Assembly: GCA_023212695.1 (NCBI GenBank) | Contig: JALCCG010000005.1 | Location: forward strand, 491 to 64,490 | DNA: 64,000 nt | DNA from: Sporisorium sorghi | Taxonomy: Eukaryota > Basidiomycota > Ustilaginomycetes > Ustilaginales > Ustilaginaceae | Direction of reading: 5' to 3' | Made by a program: the position numbers and the translations under genes | Shown here: positions 51,573-61,508 of the stretch, in pieces | Layout: the number at the start of each line of letters is the position of its first letter | How positions within the stretch are numbered: position 1 is the stretch's first letter | Notes under the pieces: model-generated | Told to the model about the DNA's origin: nothing | The model's input: the letters and a program-made list of their open reading frames with translations, nothing else | Database searches by the model: none

Positions 51573-52223
51573 TTGATCGCACTCAGAAAGCTAGTGACGA
51601 TCACGATACTCGCCACAGCGCAAATCTTGGCATCACTTGCTCTACCTTGGAAAGGCACTGTACGGGCCGTCCCGCACCTTGAGAAGCGCATTCCACCACT
51701 GCCAAGAACTTTTCATGCTCAAAGCCTTCATACGGGCGAGCTACAGATGTTTGCCAACCTGCTTCAAAACCAACTCGGATACCTCGGTTATCGAGCCAGC
51801 CAGGTCACACAGCACGCAATAAGCCTCGGCTCCATCCCTTCGATGGCATCCACTGTCCGACTCCAAATGATCCGATTCCCAGATCGACGTCAGTTTATCT
51901 ATCTCGCAAGTAGCACTCGAAGCACCAAAGTATACGCTATGCCCCTCTTCATCCCAGAGTTTCATCAGTACAGAACAACCCTGGGTGTCTTCGCCGGCAC
52001 CGGGGATCCACGTGGATCGCAGCGTGTTATGCTATTGGGCATCACGCACACGCATCCAACAGCTTTGACACTGTACCGCGGCCCAGCCGGAGGCGAAGCA
52101 CCAAGGATCGAGCTGTACGGAATCGTTGGTTTCAAGCACGCTCCGACGTTTCATAACAGGATCGAGCTACCCTGGCTCGAGGGACGCACCGCCCTCACCC
52201 TTTCAGACATCCTGCGGCCTTGA
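51573..52223 (+). CDS. Family A secreted protein A13, start codon apparently lost (TTG)
   Basis: The frame is open far upstream but has no ATG before residue LQMFANLL. The hydrophobic signal sequence (ALRKLVTITILATAQILASLA) is preceded by TTG at 51573, one base from ATG, 47 bp after a TATATAA box. Read from there the protein has 216 residues with a possible Kex2 site (HLEKR) after the signal. Blocks are RQFIYLASS, TKVYAMPLF, QRVMLLGIT, LYGIVGFKHAPT and ALTLSDILRP. It shares the segment PTALTLYRGP with A14, its neighbour. It may be a start-loss pseudogene, use a near-cognate codon, or reflect an error. Confidence 0.65.
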   Translation: MIALRKLVTITILATAQILASLALPWKGTVRAVPHLEKRIPPLPRTFHAQSLHTGELQMFANLLQNQLGYLGYRASQVTQHAISLGSIPSMASTVRLQMIRFPDRRQFIYLASSTRSTKVYAMPLFIPEFHQYRTTLGVFAGTGDPRGSQRVMLLGITHTHPTALTLYRGPAGGEAPRIELYGIVGFKHAPTFHNRIELPWLEGRTALTLSDILRP

Positions 52224-52950
52224 TCCTTGGAAGACATTCACTCGGCTCTCGAAACTGGTGGTTAAGCTCGACGAGCGAATCTTCAAGCGAAATCGCAAGC
52301 AATAGCACGTGAGAACGCTTGTTTCCATGGCCAATAAAGCGAACGTGCTCCCCTTTTCTCGATTAAGCCGTGCTCGCTTCTTCCGCATCATCTGATCTGT
52401 AACGAAATTGAGTTCATCCGTGTTTGTCTTCCTTCAACTGTCGCTTCATGGGGTCTCTGTTGCGTTGTGAGAGTCGAGGTCGCTGTTCGGTAAGAACCGC
52501 TTCGCGTTCCGGAACTTTCAACCCCTGGAGAGAGGAAGGAGCATGCGCATCTCGGGCCTCGGGCCGTCCGGGCCCTCGCATGTTCTATACAACGGTGGCC
52601 AGCCTTGACTCTGTCGCAGACATGAAATAGAATGGCAGAAATGGGCTCGGAATGGAAAGACGGTGTCGAGATGTTCGGCATCCTCGACGTCGGAAGCATG
52701 GGCTCTCTGTACATCTGTCCACGAGCCACACACTTGCTGCCAAAGGAGGGCGGCTCAAAAGCTTGAAGTCCGTCAGCACGTGCTGCGACCGCGGCTTGAG
52801 ACAGCCCGGCTCCTTAAGACTGTCCAGTTGCTGCGTTCCGCTCCCTTCCTCATCGCACAAGTTCCAGTCTTTCTTTCCTCCCTCTTCCTCTTCAACCTCT
52901 GTCTCAAGCCAACGATCTGTCATCTTCCAGCGGACCACTCTCAAACAGCA
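52224..52950. other. Intergenic region A13-A14
   Basis: 727 bp. The A14 frame is open upstream from 52663 but without an ATG or a fitting signal. Nothing else is recognised. Confidence 0.4.
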
Positions 52951-53601
52951 ATGACTCCTCCAATCAGCTCCTTCATCAGCCGAACTCTCGCCCTGGTGAT
53001 GCTGCTTTCCGTACTGCTTCCACAACCCCGCCTCGCTTGCGCCAGACCAGTGCAGCCGAGATCGAATCTGTATGCTGCCGCCCTCCTTCCTGACGTGTTG
53101 GAGTTTCGGTCGGCCCCGAGTGACACTCTTCTTTACCACAGATTCCGCCTTGCCGCACTCCTCGCGCCTCTACACGTACGGCAAGAAGACGTTCGTCTCG
53201 TTCTCGGCCGTCTGACCGCTCCCACTCGCGACATGATCCTGAGACAGATGCGAGCACGCCACACAGGTCAGCACTTTATTCCTCTGTATAAGGATGGAAA
53301 CGGGCACAAAGTCTACGCGATGGAGCTGGGGCGTCCTTCTTCTGTGTACAGCACCACAGCACGCAACTCCTTCCAAGGCCGAAATGGCGAGAAGCGGTTT
53401 GCTTTGCTTGGCGTCTCAACCGACTCTCCAACCGCACTGACTTTGTATCGAGGACCTCCTAGGCAGCCGACACGACCAGCGGTGAGCATCTACGGGCTGA
53501 TCGAGGTGTCTGGTGCACCGCCCAACATGATCTCCGACATTACAAATGTCCACTCTGGGCTCCTCGGCAGTGAGAGCCTCGCGAGGTTCCTTTCTCCATG
53601 A
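52951..53601 (+). CDS. Family A secreted protein A14 (subgroup 3)
   Basis: A 216-residue protein of unknown function. The ATG at 52951 is the first with a signal peptide directly after it (MTPPISSFISRTLALVMLLSVLL...). Blocks are QHFIPLYKD, HKVYAMELG, EKRFALLGVS and IYGLIEVSGAPP, with a C-terminal SESLARFLSP helix. The FQGRNGEKR segment and the PTALTLYRGP segment link it to A16 and A13. There is no cysteine after the signal peptide. Confidence 0.82.
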   Translation: MTPPISSFISRTLALVMLLSVLLPQPRLACARPVQPRSNLYAAALLPDVLEFRSAPSDTLLYHRFRLAALLAPLHVRQEDVRLVLGRLTAPTRDMILRQMRARHTGQHFIPLYKDGNGHKVYAMELGRPSSVYSTTARNSFQGRNGEKRFALLGVSTDSPTALTLYRGPPRQPTRPAVSIYGLIEVSGAPPNMISDITNVHSGLLGSESLARFLSP

Positions 53602-54248
53602 ACGTTAGGTCACGGAGAAGTGCTCATCGGTTCAACAATGACGTAGACCTTCATTTTCCAATCAGCGATACAGTAAAAGAGGCATGGCAGCTTCATTCGG
53701 TGTCACACAGAATGAAAACAACATTTGCTCTCGTCCCGCCGGCCATTGAGGGAAACGAGTTCTGGTGGGGATCGTCCGTGAACCTGAGGATTCGCCCTTT
53801 GCCCGAATGCTACACGTCATGGTTACTGGTTGTACAGACAATATACTCCTCGCAGGCTGTGCCTGCGAAACGTCCCTCAAAGTTGTTCATTTCAACATGG
53901 GAAAGAGCGGCGCAGGCGATGCAACTTCCGACCAGGATTGCGACACAGACATGCAGCCTTGCCGTGGAGAAGGGCACAGGGTTTGTATTCTGCTGAGCAT
54001 TACCATCTGAAGCCGGCGCGATCCTCGTTTGGGATGAAGAAGTTGCAGTCCCAGCGGTGGGCATGAAGTTCATGGCCCGGTCCTGGTCCCTACTTCATCA
54101 TTCAAGAAAGCGCGAGAGTCGTTCACCGGTGAAAGGTGCACTTCCACCTTGTTCTCCAAGCAGGAAGCGGGTCCTGTAGCGAAATCGAGCGGATATATAG
54201 ACGTCAGACCTGCTGCGACACGCTGGTTGGAGCCATGCAAACACGAAC
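53602..54248. other. Intergenic region A14-A15
   Basis: 647 bp with a TATATAG box at 54194-54200 for A15. No gene is seen. Confidence 0.45.
54194..54200 (+). promoter_or_regulatory. TATA box of A15
   Basis: TATATAG, about 55 bp before the ATG at 54249. Confidence 0.5.
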
Positions 54249-55013
54249 ATGTTTGCTCTTCGCGTCTTGCCTTCCTTCAGTCGAGCCTGTCTCTTCCTCC
54301 TCCTCCCCTGCTTTCTACTCACCGCGAAGGATGATGTCAATGCCCGACCAGGCGGAGGGCAATCCAGTCAACGACAACACAACCCCTCGCTGACACGATC
54401 GGAAGCCAACACAGCTTATCGGCTTCATGATCCGCTGCCTCAGACTCTCTTAACGCCTCAGATTCCAGATCGGCAGTACGAAACCTACGTCAACGAGCTA
54501 CCTAACAGCCTGAAGCGGATCGGATACGAGTCTGCTCAAGTAGATCCCGGTCCAACGAACTTCCTCGACTCACTCAAGATTCAGGCTCCTATCCGTGCAC
54601 AGATGGCGCAAGGCCGGGCGGAGAAGCAGTTCGTACCCATTTGGCTGGATCGACGCTCTGTCGGTCCAGCTCATCCGCTGAAAGTGTATGCACTGCCCCT
54701 TCATGGCAAGGTATACCGCAATTATGGTCTACAAGAGTATGCGGGGAAGAACGGAAAGCAGAAGCTTGCCATTCTGGGTACCGTGCGAATCCTTGGTGCA
54801 GAGATAGGCTATCCTGCGGTGGAGCTCTACGGTGTGGCAGACGTGGTTGGAGCTCCAAATCTGCACAAGGACATGACCGATCGCCTTTCTAGATCACAAC
54901 AGGTGCACACTTTGAACGATTTTCTAGATCTGGACAAGGTCGCTCCCGACACACAGGAAGTACCCCGCAAAATCGAAGCGCAGGTAGTACAAGGCTTTGC
55001 CGAAGCGCATTGA
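54249..55013 (+). CDS. Family A secreted protein A15 (subgroup 3)
   Basis: A 254-residue protein of unknown function. The signal peptide is MFALRVLPSFSRACLFLLLPCFLL, followed by a Gln/Ser/Arg-rich stretch. Blocks are KQFVPIWLD, LKVYALPLH, QKLAILGTVR and LYGVADVVGAPN, with HTLNDFLDL as the C-terminal helix. A tail of about 25 residues continues after it, longer than in neighbours. YAGKNGKQK corresponds to FQGRNGEKR in A14. Confidence 0.82.
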   Translation: MFALRVLPSFSRACLFLLLPCFLLTAKDDVNARPGGGQSSQRQHNPSLTRSEANTAYRLHDPLPQTLLTPQIPDRQYETYVNELPNSLKRIGYESAQVDPGPTNFLDSLKIQAPIRAQMAQGRAEKQFVPIWLDRRSVGPAHPLKVYALPLHGKVYRNYGLQEYAGKNGKQKLAILGTVRILGAEIGYPAVELYGVADVVGAPNLHKDMTDRLSRSQQVHTLNDFLDLDKVAPDTQEVPRKIEAQVVQGFAEAH

Positions 55014-55567
55014 TCACCCAGTCCATCTTCGAGTGAAGAGGGAACATGGAGCACAGTCACACGAGCACATCCAACGGCCCTTTACAGTCAGATCAGTCCT
55101 TTCCATTGCGGTGAACCGATGTCCGAGCTTGTAGACACTCGACAGATACGCGCTCACGACCTGTTCAGCCGAGTCTCTCCTTCCTTTCATCGACCACGGC
55201 TTGCCTTTGTGATGCGTAACGACGTGATCTGTCACACACCCGTGCTATTGAGGAAATGGGATGCCGAAAACTCCGAGGGTGTATCCAAGATGTCAAAAGT
55301 AGCTGCTGGCTTTCGGCAGGCTCTGCAGACAACGCGGCAAGTCCGGCAAATACTTTCGGCAGATTGATCTTGTCGTCTCATGTATACAAGTGGCTACAGC
55401 CACAAACACTGCAATGAACACGCTTGAGAGTAGCTCGTCGGCTTGAACCCGCTCTTACAGCGACTGTTGCAGAAACGACCGCATAGATAGAGACTAGAAA
55501 ATGAACAACCTTTGGTAAGAGTCGTCTCCACGAAGCACAACCGTGACGTTATCGCCTGCCGGCCGGC
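55014..55567. other. Intergenic region A15-A16
   Basis: 554 bp. No signal-peptide exon or TATA box for A16 could be found. Confidence 0.4.
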
Positions 55568-56104
55568 TTGCCGCCGACGTTCTCAGTTACCAGGTGGTAT
55601 CCGGAAAGGTTTCAGCATTACATCAATCGGATATCTTACCGACTGTCCGAGATCGACCCGTACAAGCATCCACGTCCTCGAGTCGTTGCGAACCAGCCTG
55701 GAGTTTGCGAAATGGTGCTCCCATCATGGTCGGTACGCGATCAGATGGCTCGAGAATCGCCAACCAAGCGGCAGTACCTCCTTCTCGAATCTAACCCAGC
55801 CATGTACGGAGGCCTGGGCGCTCGCAAAGTGTATTCGATGCCCCTGATTCCGAAGTACTTTCAAGGCCGTGACGAATACCTACTCGCAGATAGTGGAAAG
55901 GGAAAACAGACCCATGCAGTATTTGGAGTCGTTCACCCTGACCCGAGCAATCCTTTTGAACCACTCAAGGGAGGTCCTGGGATCCAACTCTACGGCTTTG
56001 CAGAGGTGGAATATGCACCGAACTTGGACACGGTCTTACCAGACTTTCCCGCAGATTCGCCCGGCGCTCACAACCTCTTCCGAGTCCTCAGCGTGCACGA
56101 ATGA
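55568..56104 (+). pseudogene. Family A copy A16, lacking start codon and signal peptide
   Basis: The open frame of about 178 residues begins without ATG and without a hydrophobic N-terminus. The first in-frame ATG is in CEMVLPSW, within the body of the protein. The remaining blocks are well kept: RQYLLLESN, RKVYSMPLI, THAVFGVVH and LYGFAEVEYAPN, then a C-terminal NLFRVLS helix. The upstream 200 bp contain no frame encoding a signal peptide. It is most likely a 5'-truncated copy; a missing upstream exon is the alternative. Confidence 0.65.
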
Positions 56105-57215
56105 TCTCTGGGCTTCCTGGTCGCTGTCGAAAGCTTTCCAAGGTCGAGCGAGCTTCATCGATTGACTGTAACTTACAGGTCGTTGAAACTAGAGGGGGCT
56201 TACACTGTTGCGTGCAAACAAAATGGCAGACGAGTGCCGGCTGCTGCTTGCTGCATCATTCCCACTTAACACGACTGGAAAAAGAAAGAGCGGTGTGTTG
56301 CTCGGCATTCCAGGAGCATCTCGGTGAATTTAGACCACTCTGAGTCCGTAGCAGCAACGACTGTAAGGCTCGGCGTCTTGAATCTTGACTCTTTACCGAT
56401 GCAACAATGCCGTGGAGTTTCAAGGAGGCAAGTATTGAGTGATGAAAGAGCTGCAGATTGTCAAAGCTGGCTCCCGAGCAGCTGCCTGTTGTCACGCAAG
56501 CCGAAGGGCTTTGTGGGACCTACACCAATTGTTTGAGCTCGAGAGCCTTGCCTCGCTTGCATGGCGGAAATGCATGGTGCTGCAGCTGCGTAGGATCGCC
56601 GTTGCCGCCTTCATTTCTCGGATGTCTGCCTTGATACTGCCGCTTGATCGAGCTCAACTTTTTTGTGGGGACCTCTAAAAGTCGACAGCAACTGCGAGCG
56701 TGACTCTCAGCGTCTCGGCAACTTTTCATCAACAGCTTGGATTGGACTGATATGCATGGTATCATTGCTACTGTGACTTCGACCGTCCGTTGTCAGAAGC
56801 AAGGCCTGTTCGTCATAAGGAAGGGAGCTCTACGAGGTGGGACATCCTCAACACGTCGCCTCTTGGACACTTTTCTCATCGCTTCGGCACATTTACGGAC
56901 CGCTGTGAAGCAAGCCCTGTGAGGAGGATCCCAGGCTCGACCTGTGAACGACTGTGATTGAAATACAATGGCGATTGTTGACGCTCTACCCTTGACCCAC
57001 ACGCATTTGAAGTGCAGCCACACAACGCAAAGAGGCAAGACGCGGGCTATTCGACGTAGATTCTGCGTACAAGCGAAGAGTCGGGCTCTTTCAGTGCCAC
57101 AGGATACACATAAAAGGAGGCCCCCTCATCGAGACATGCCTTGAAACGCAAGCACGCCCATTCATTCTACTCCTGGTCCCCGTCCGCACTTGCCTCTACC
57201 CGAGAGATCAACAAG
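56105..57215. other. Intergenic region A16-A17
   Basis: 1.1 kb. The A17 promoter has CATAAAA at 57109-57115. No gene or repeat is recognised in the rest. Confidence 0.45.
57109..57115 (+). promoter_or_regulatory. TATA-like box of A17
   Basis: CATAAAA followed by GGAGG, about 105 bp before the ATG at 57216. Confidence 0.5.
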
Positions 57216-57989
57216 ATGCTGTGCTCTCGCCTCTGCAGCATTTTCAGCCTGACGATCATCATCTGTCTAATCCTCGTCTTCGAATGTCATGCGGTTGGAG
57301 GGGACATCGACAACCTTGCTTCGAGTTCTTCCCCACAAGTTCAGAGCCTTTTTCGGCTCGAGTCGAGCCCTTTGAATGACGAGCAAGTTACTGATTTGAT
57401 AACGAGGCTCAACAGCCGTCTCCAAGATCTCAAGCTTTCTCCGCGACCGCGCGCAACAAAGATCGTGCTGTCGGAGGATGACATCAATGGTCGGCTCGCC
57501 AGCGTCCACGATCAGCTCACCGCCGACTACAACGCCAGGCGCAAGAGCCTCAAATACCTTCAGGACATTCAAACCCACCATCAGCTCCACGAATATAGAG
57601 CCAGACTCGATCGGAGGATTCGTACCCACGAAAAGGCCCCCGCCGACATCCAGGAGGAGCTAAAGATGCTCAGGTACATTCGTGACGCTCGTGTGGGCAC
57701 CGTGCCACCAGAAACCCGGAAGGCGCACGCTCTGCTTCTTAAGAACGTGGTTGATGGTTCGCCGAATGTTGCCATTGTGTCGACGCCTAAAGTTTGAAAA
57801 AGCTTGGAGCAGAGCATCCATCTTCACACTTTCGCTAGAGTGGAAGGTATCGATATCGATATCTCTGATCTCCACAACGCGCTCCGCAACGATTTCGGCT
57901 ACAATGAACTCGAATCACTGGCCCGCAGGATCGTTCCAACGGATGCGCAGGGCCGGTTTGATAGACTTCTTCCTTTGTTTCCTGTGTAG
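57216..57989 (+). pseudogene. Family A gene A17 interrupted by an in-frame TGA
   Basis: The ATG at 57216 gives a signal peptide (MLCSRLCSIFSLTIIICLILVF) and 193 residues to a TGA at 57795-57797. The same frame continues without a break to 57989 and encodes the expected block 4 (IHLHTFARVEGI) and a C-terminal helix. The stop therefore falls between block 3 (NVAIVST) and block 4 and removes the conserved C-terminus. The codon after the stop is AAA rather than the CTA of efficient fungal readthrough sites. The mature part is helical and Arg-rich, with ELKMLRYIRDAR and KAHALLLKN. It is either a recent nonsense allele or a truncated functional protein. Confidence 0.75.
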
Positions 57990-58411
57990 ACATCCTTCTT
58001 TCACCTGACGTCGTCCGAGCGCATCCTTCAAGTCCTTTGGCTACTGTCATTGTCTTTCAGCTTGGACCTAGAACAGATGCCGAGAAATGTCATCAGGCCG
58101 CGCTTCAGGTCTTTTCATTTCAGCGTGATTTATTTATTTTTTCGTGATTTTTTTTTCTTTTTTCTTTTTTTTCTTTTTTCTTTTTTTCATTTTTTTTTTT
58201 TCACGTCATCTGTTTCAAGCTCACTGCTTTCATCTAATGACGACGGTCAAGTGCGCCCACTGACGCCGATCCATATGCAGCCCCTGAATACGCGGTGTCT
58301 TCTTTTTCCTCGAACGAGCTCGAGACATGAAGTATCAACCTCTCAGCTTTGAGCTCCGTGCGGGACCGTCTTGCACCTTTCTCACAACCACACAACTAGC
58401 AGCAGCACGGG
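57990..58411. other. Intergenic region A17-A18 with T-rich tract
   Basis: 422 bp, dominated by a T-rich tract with interspersed C at 58130-58201. No gene is seen. Confidence 0.5.
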
Positions 58412-59002
58412 ATGCGATTTGTCCTCGTAGTATCATTCCCGCTTCTATGCTGTTTGGAGGCCATCGGTACCTCTGCAAGCCTGCACCACAAGCGTCTCTT
58501 CGGAGCCGGGAAAGGCTTTCAGCCTGGATCTCCGCCTGCCAACGAGCCCTTTCCGCGTCACTTGGACAATCTCAACCGATTCCTAGAGTCAATCTCTCCG
58601 ACCATTACCGCAACTCGGCATCGCTATGCAGACGATCTGCTCCGTCAGAGGCCACGCCTTGCTCAGTCCATACGGGAGGAGATGCTCGACTTTGGTACCC
58701 AGCTGCCTCTCATACGAGTGTCTCGGCCGTGGTTTCCTTTCTCGAACCAAGTCTTGGCGTTTCCCCTCAGACAGCCACACGGACAGGGAGGTCCAGGCAC
58801 TACTCTGGCGATCGTTGACAGGAACCGTAAAGGCGCCTTCAAGTTGACCGACCTCAGCCACATGCAAGGCGTGCATCCGGACGCTTTTGCAGACGGGCTG
58901 ACTTTGATGGCCAAAGAGGCAAACTCTCAGGTGACAACTCTCGGCAAGCTCTCAGGCAAGCTCGACGTTGACTTTGTCCCACAGCATATCGCTCGTCTAT
59001 GA
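58412..59002 (+). CDS. Family A secreted protein A18 (subgroup 3, divergent)
   Basis: A 196-residue protein of unknown function with signal peptide MRFVLVVSFPLLCCLEAIGTSA. The block pattern is faint: NQVLAFPLR matches block 2 and TTLAIVDRN block 3, but the Gly-Phe-Ala block 4 is not recognisable. Membership rests on block 2, length, absence of mature cysteines and position in the array. A KHH/KR-like basic start (LHHKRLFGAGKG) follows the signal. Confidence 0.75.
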   Translation: MRFVLVVSFPLLCCLEAIGTSASLHHKRLFGAGKGFQPGSPPANEPFPRHLDNLNRFLESISPTITATRHRYADDLLRQRPRLAQSIREEMLDFGTQLPLIRVSRPWFPFSNQVLAFPLRQPHGQGGPGTTLAIVDRNRKGAFKLTDLSHMQGVHPDAFADGLTLMAKEANSQVTTLGKLSGKLDVDFVPQHIARL

Positions 59003-59434
59003 ACACAGCTATGGGCAATGGCTGGTCGCCACCACTATCTTTCATCGCTGTACGCGCAGTTGACTCGACTCTCTTTTGCACGTGATCATCAAGCTTCACA
59101 CTGACACTGTCCTGCGTCTTTGGGTGGCGTCATCTCCTCTTCGACGTTTAATAAGAATCGCTTGTTAAGAATCAGAAAAGCCGTTCAAAGCCGAAGCTTT
59201 CTCCTGCTTGGAACGGCAGTTGCTCCGTGCGAACTGTCTGCAATGAAGTCGGCCCGAGCTCCGAATGTAACGATCACGAGACCTGAGCTGGATGCGGAAA
59301 CACTTCATAAAGTGGCGCGCGGTGGTCAGAGGACCTGCAGAGCTGAGCTGAGCTGAGCCTCCTTCCAGACTTTCGCTTAAATAGCGCAGCTGCCAGAGCC
59401 AAATCCAGGTGAGCTATCATCCGTCTTTCCCAAC
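59003..59434. other. Intergenic region A18-A19
   Basis: 432 bp with a GAGCT pentanucleotide repeat at about 59340-59357 and a TTAAATA box at 59377-59383, about 55 bp before the A19 ATG. Confidence 0.5.
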
Positions 59435-60178
59435 ATGGATCCTCTGCTCTTTGCTTTTGGCGAGAATCTCGCTTTGCTGGTTGCACTCTTGTGCGCTCAA
59501 GCAGCCTTTGCTGCACCGATGAACCATCATAGCGCTCCTTCCTCGCAATCACACCAGTGGGTAGGCCGAATCATCGGTCACACTTCTTCAGGCAATGCTG
59601 TCACCATGAAGGCGCTCGGTGGATTGCTTCCAGAACAGGTTCTGTGGCACTACCGCATGGTGCACCACGAGGCGCAGCAATGGAATCTCGTTCCTCGTTT
59701 ACAGGTGTTTCCCTCTCAATATTGGTCGACTGATCATCTCCAGAGCGACCTTGTTGTAGGAACGATTCTGCAGGACCTCTTAAGTCGAAGTAACAGTAAG
59801 ACCCTATTCTACGCCGGCAGCCATCTCATCAACAGTCCATCGCTTCGCGACTTTTACATTACTCCGATTCAGATCCTTCCGACGGATGCTCGATACCAAC
59901 GGCTGCAAGAGAAGGGAGCTATGCGGCTTGTTGAGCACAGATTCTTTGGTGCGGATTCGCCATCCATGATGCTCATCTCCGTGCCCGCACGAAAGAGAGG
60001 TGGTGGGCCGATCTCGATTGGCCTACACGGCTCCGCCGGCCTCGTGCCTGGCGATATCAGTGCAATACGCGGTCATCTCGAGCAATCCCAGTATACAAGG
60101 TCCCTCTCTGACGTGATCTCGGGCATCGGCGCTCACGGATTGCTACCCATCTTCTCCGATCGGCAGCTTCGCGTGTAA
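59435..60178 (+). CDS. Family A secreted protein A19 (subgroup 3, divergent)
   Basis: A 247-residue protein of unknown function. The signal peptide MDPLLFAFGENLALLVALLCAQAAFA has an unusual acidic/polar start, and the mature chain is His/Ser-rich at first. Blocks are KTLFYAGSH, SMMLISVPA and LHGSAGLVPGD, with an SLSDVISGIG C-terminal helix; block 2 is diverged (FYITPIQIL). Cysteine is absent after the signal. Confidence 0.78.
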   Translation: MDPLLFAFGENLALLVALLCAQAAFAAPMNHHSAPSSQSHQWVGRIIGHTSSGNAVTMKALGGLLPEQVLWHYRMVHHEAQQWNLVPRLQVFPSQYWSTDHLQSDLVVGTILQDLLSRSNSKTLFYAGSHLINSPSLRDFYITPIQILPTDARYQRLQEKGAMRLVEHRFFGADSPSMMLISVPARKRGGGPISIGLHGSAGLVPGDISAIRGHLEQSQYTRSLSDVISGIGAHGLLPIFSDRQLRV

Positions 60179-60851
60179 ACGCAGCTAGTCATTCGCAGTC
60201 CGTGTCTGCCGACCTTGTCATGCAATACAAACCACAATCGAAATGTTGGGTTCCGATTCATCCTACGTTTGGAAGATCGCGCAGGTGCAGTGGAAGACCG
60301 AAGCTGATGGCTAGAGGAAGTCCGAGAAGTGGAAGGCTCTGTGGGAGATACAGCCACCGTCCAAGTGTCTCTCGGACTGCAAGGAAGCGTCAGATGAAGC
60401 CTGCGACTTGTCGAGGGGCAACAGCTGCCGCAACGTCGTTTTCTTCACGCCTGGTCAGCGATTTGTTCCACCACGATGGGCGTATCACGGCAGCTTTGTA
60501 CTGTACTTTGGCAACATGTCAGCGCTTGGGGTTGCCACTCGCATCGCTCAGCCACCAACCAGTGGGTAGGCGGAAAAGTTTGACCGCAAGACAAATGTCC
60601 CACAGTGGGGAAGAGTGGCGATTTTGCTCGCTAGCACCCTCGTTGCGATCAGTCCCCCGTCTTCGCTCGCAGCTCGTTGCTGTAAATGCGAGACCGTTGA
60701 TAGGCTGAATTGACCTCAGCGCTGGCTAGATCTGCAGACAGCGGGACAGCTCGGATACATATACGGGCGCTCTCTTACTTGTGTTCATCGCGTAACACTC
60801 ACTTCCCAGAGGCTGTCTTTGTCGGTCTTCTCCCGACAGCTTAGGCCCGCC
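60179..60851. other. Intergenic region A19-A20
   Basis: 673 bp. A plus-strand frame at 60202-60708 lacks a signal peptide and family blocks. A CATATAC segment near 60758 may be the A20 TATA-like box. Confidence 0.4.
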
Positions 60852-61508
60852 ATGTTAGCCCTCAAGGTCAGCTCAGCTTCTCTCGTCCTTGCTTGGACAC
60901 TTTGCTGCTTCTTTCTTCAAAGCTTTTCGGATCACTCGCTAGTTCGATGCACCCTTAGCCCCATCGACGTTCCGCAAGAGGAGTCCCCCATTCGCATTCC
61001 GCCAATTCGATGGGCCTTGTTGCCTCTAGACGAGCTTCGGGGTCACGCCGCGCTCGTCTCTACCAGGCTGGATCAGCTCATCTTTGGCGCTCGCGCCCAC
61101 CCGCAGTCTTTGCCTCCCACCTCCCATGCAACGGCCTTGAAAACAGTGCAAGAGGTTATCAAAAAAGAAAGCCACGTAATGAACCTCCTGAACATCGGTT
61201 CCGTGCCTTCCTCTTCTTCCATGATCCCTCCCAGCCCCAGGTATGCTCTTACCCTTTCTGACGAGCATGCCAACCAGATCTTTCAGACGCAGACAGAGCC
61301 AACCGTCGCGACCATGGCTCTGATCACAGTTCGCCGCGGTCTGACAAACGAGATCGAGCTCAACGGCTTTGTCAGGGCAGAAGGGATCCAGAGCGGCTCC
61401 CACCTCCGTCAGAGCATCTTGGGAGCTGGCGGCGCACAGGGGACGGAGCTTCCCTTTTCGCACGATCTGGACTCGCTTCTAAAGGGCCGTATCCGGGGCT
61501 TCAAGTAG
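60852..61508 (+). CDS. Family A secreted protein A20 (subgroup 3, divergent)
   Basis: A 218-residue protein of unknown function. The ATG at 60852 is chosen because the frame upstream begins with TTG; it gives the signal peptide MLALKVSSASLVLAWTLCCFF.... Blocks are RYALTLSD (2), ATMALITVR (3) and LNGFVRAEGIQ (4), with an HDLDSLLKG C-terminal helix. One cysteine (RCTLSP) lies just after the signal. Confidence 0.78.
   Translation: MLALKVSSASLVLAWTLCCFFLQSFSDHSLVRCTLSPIDVPQEESPIRIPPIRWALLPLDELRGHAALVSTRLDQLIFGARAHPQSLPPTSHATALKTVQEVIKKESHVMNLLNIGSVPSSSSMIPPSPRYALTLSDEHANQIFQTQTEPTVATMALITVRRGLTNEIELNGFVRAEGIQSGSHLRQSILGAGGAQGTELPFSHDLDSLLKGRIRGFK

Noticed and set aside
60202..60708. 168-residue plus-strand frame between A19 and A20
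   Set aside because: Arg/Ser-rich with no hydrophobic N-terminus and none of the five blocks.
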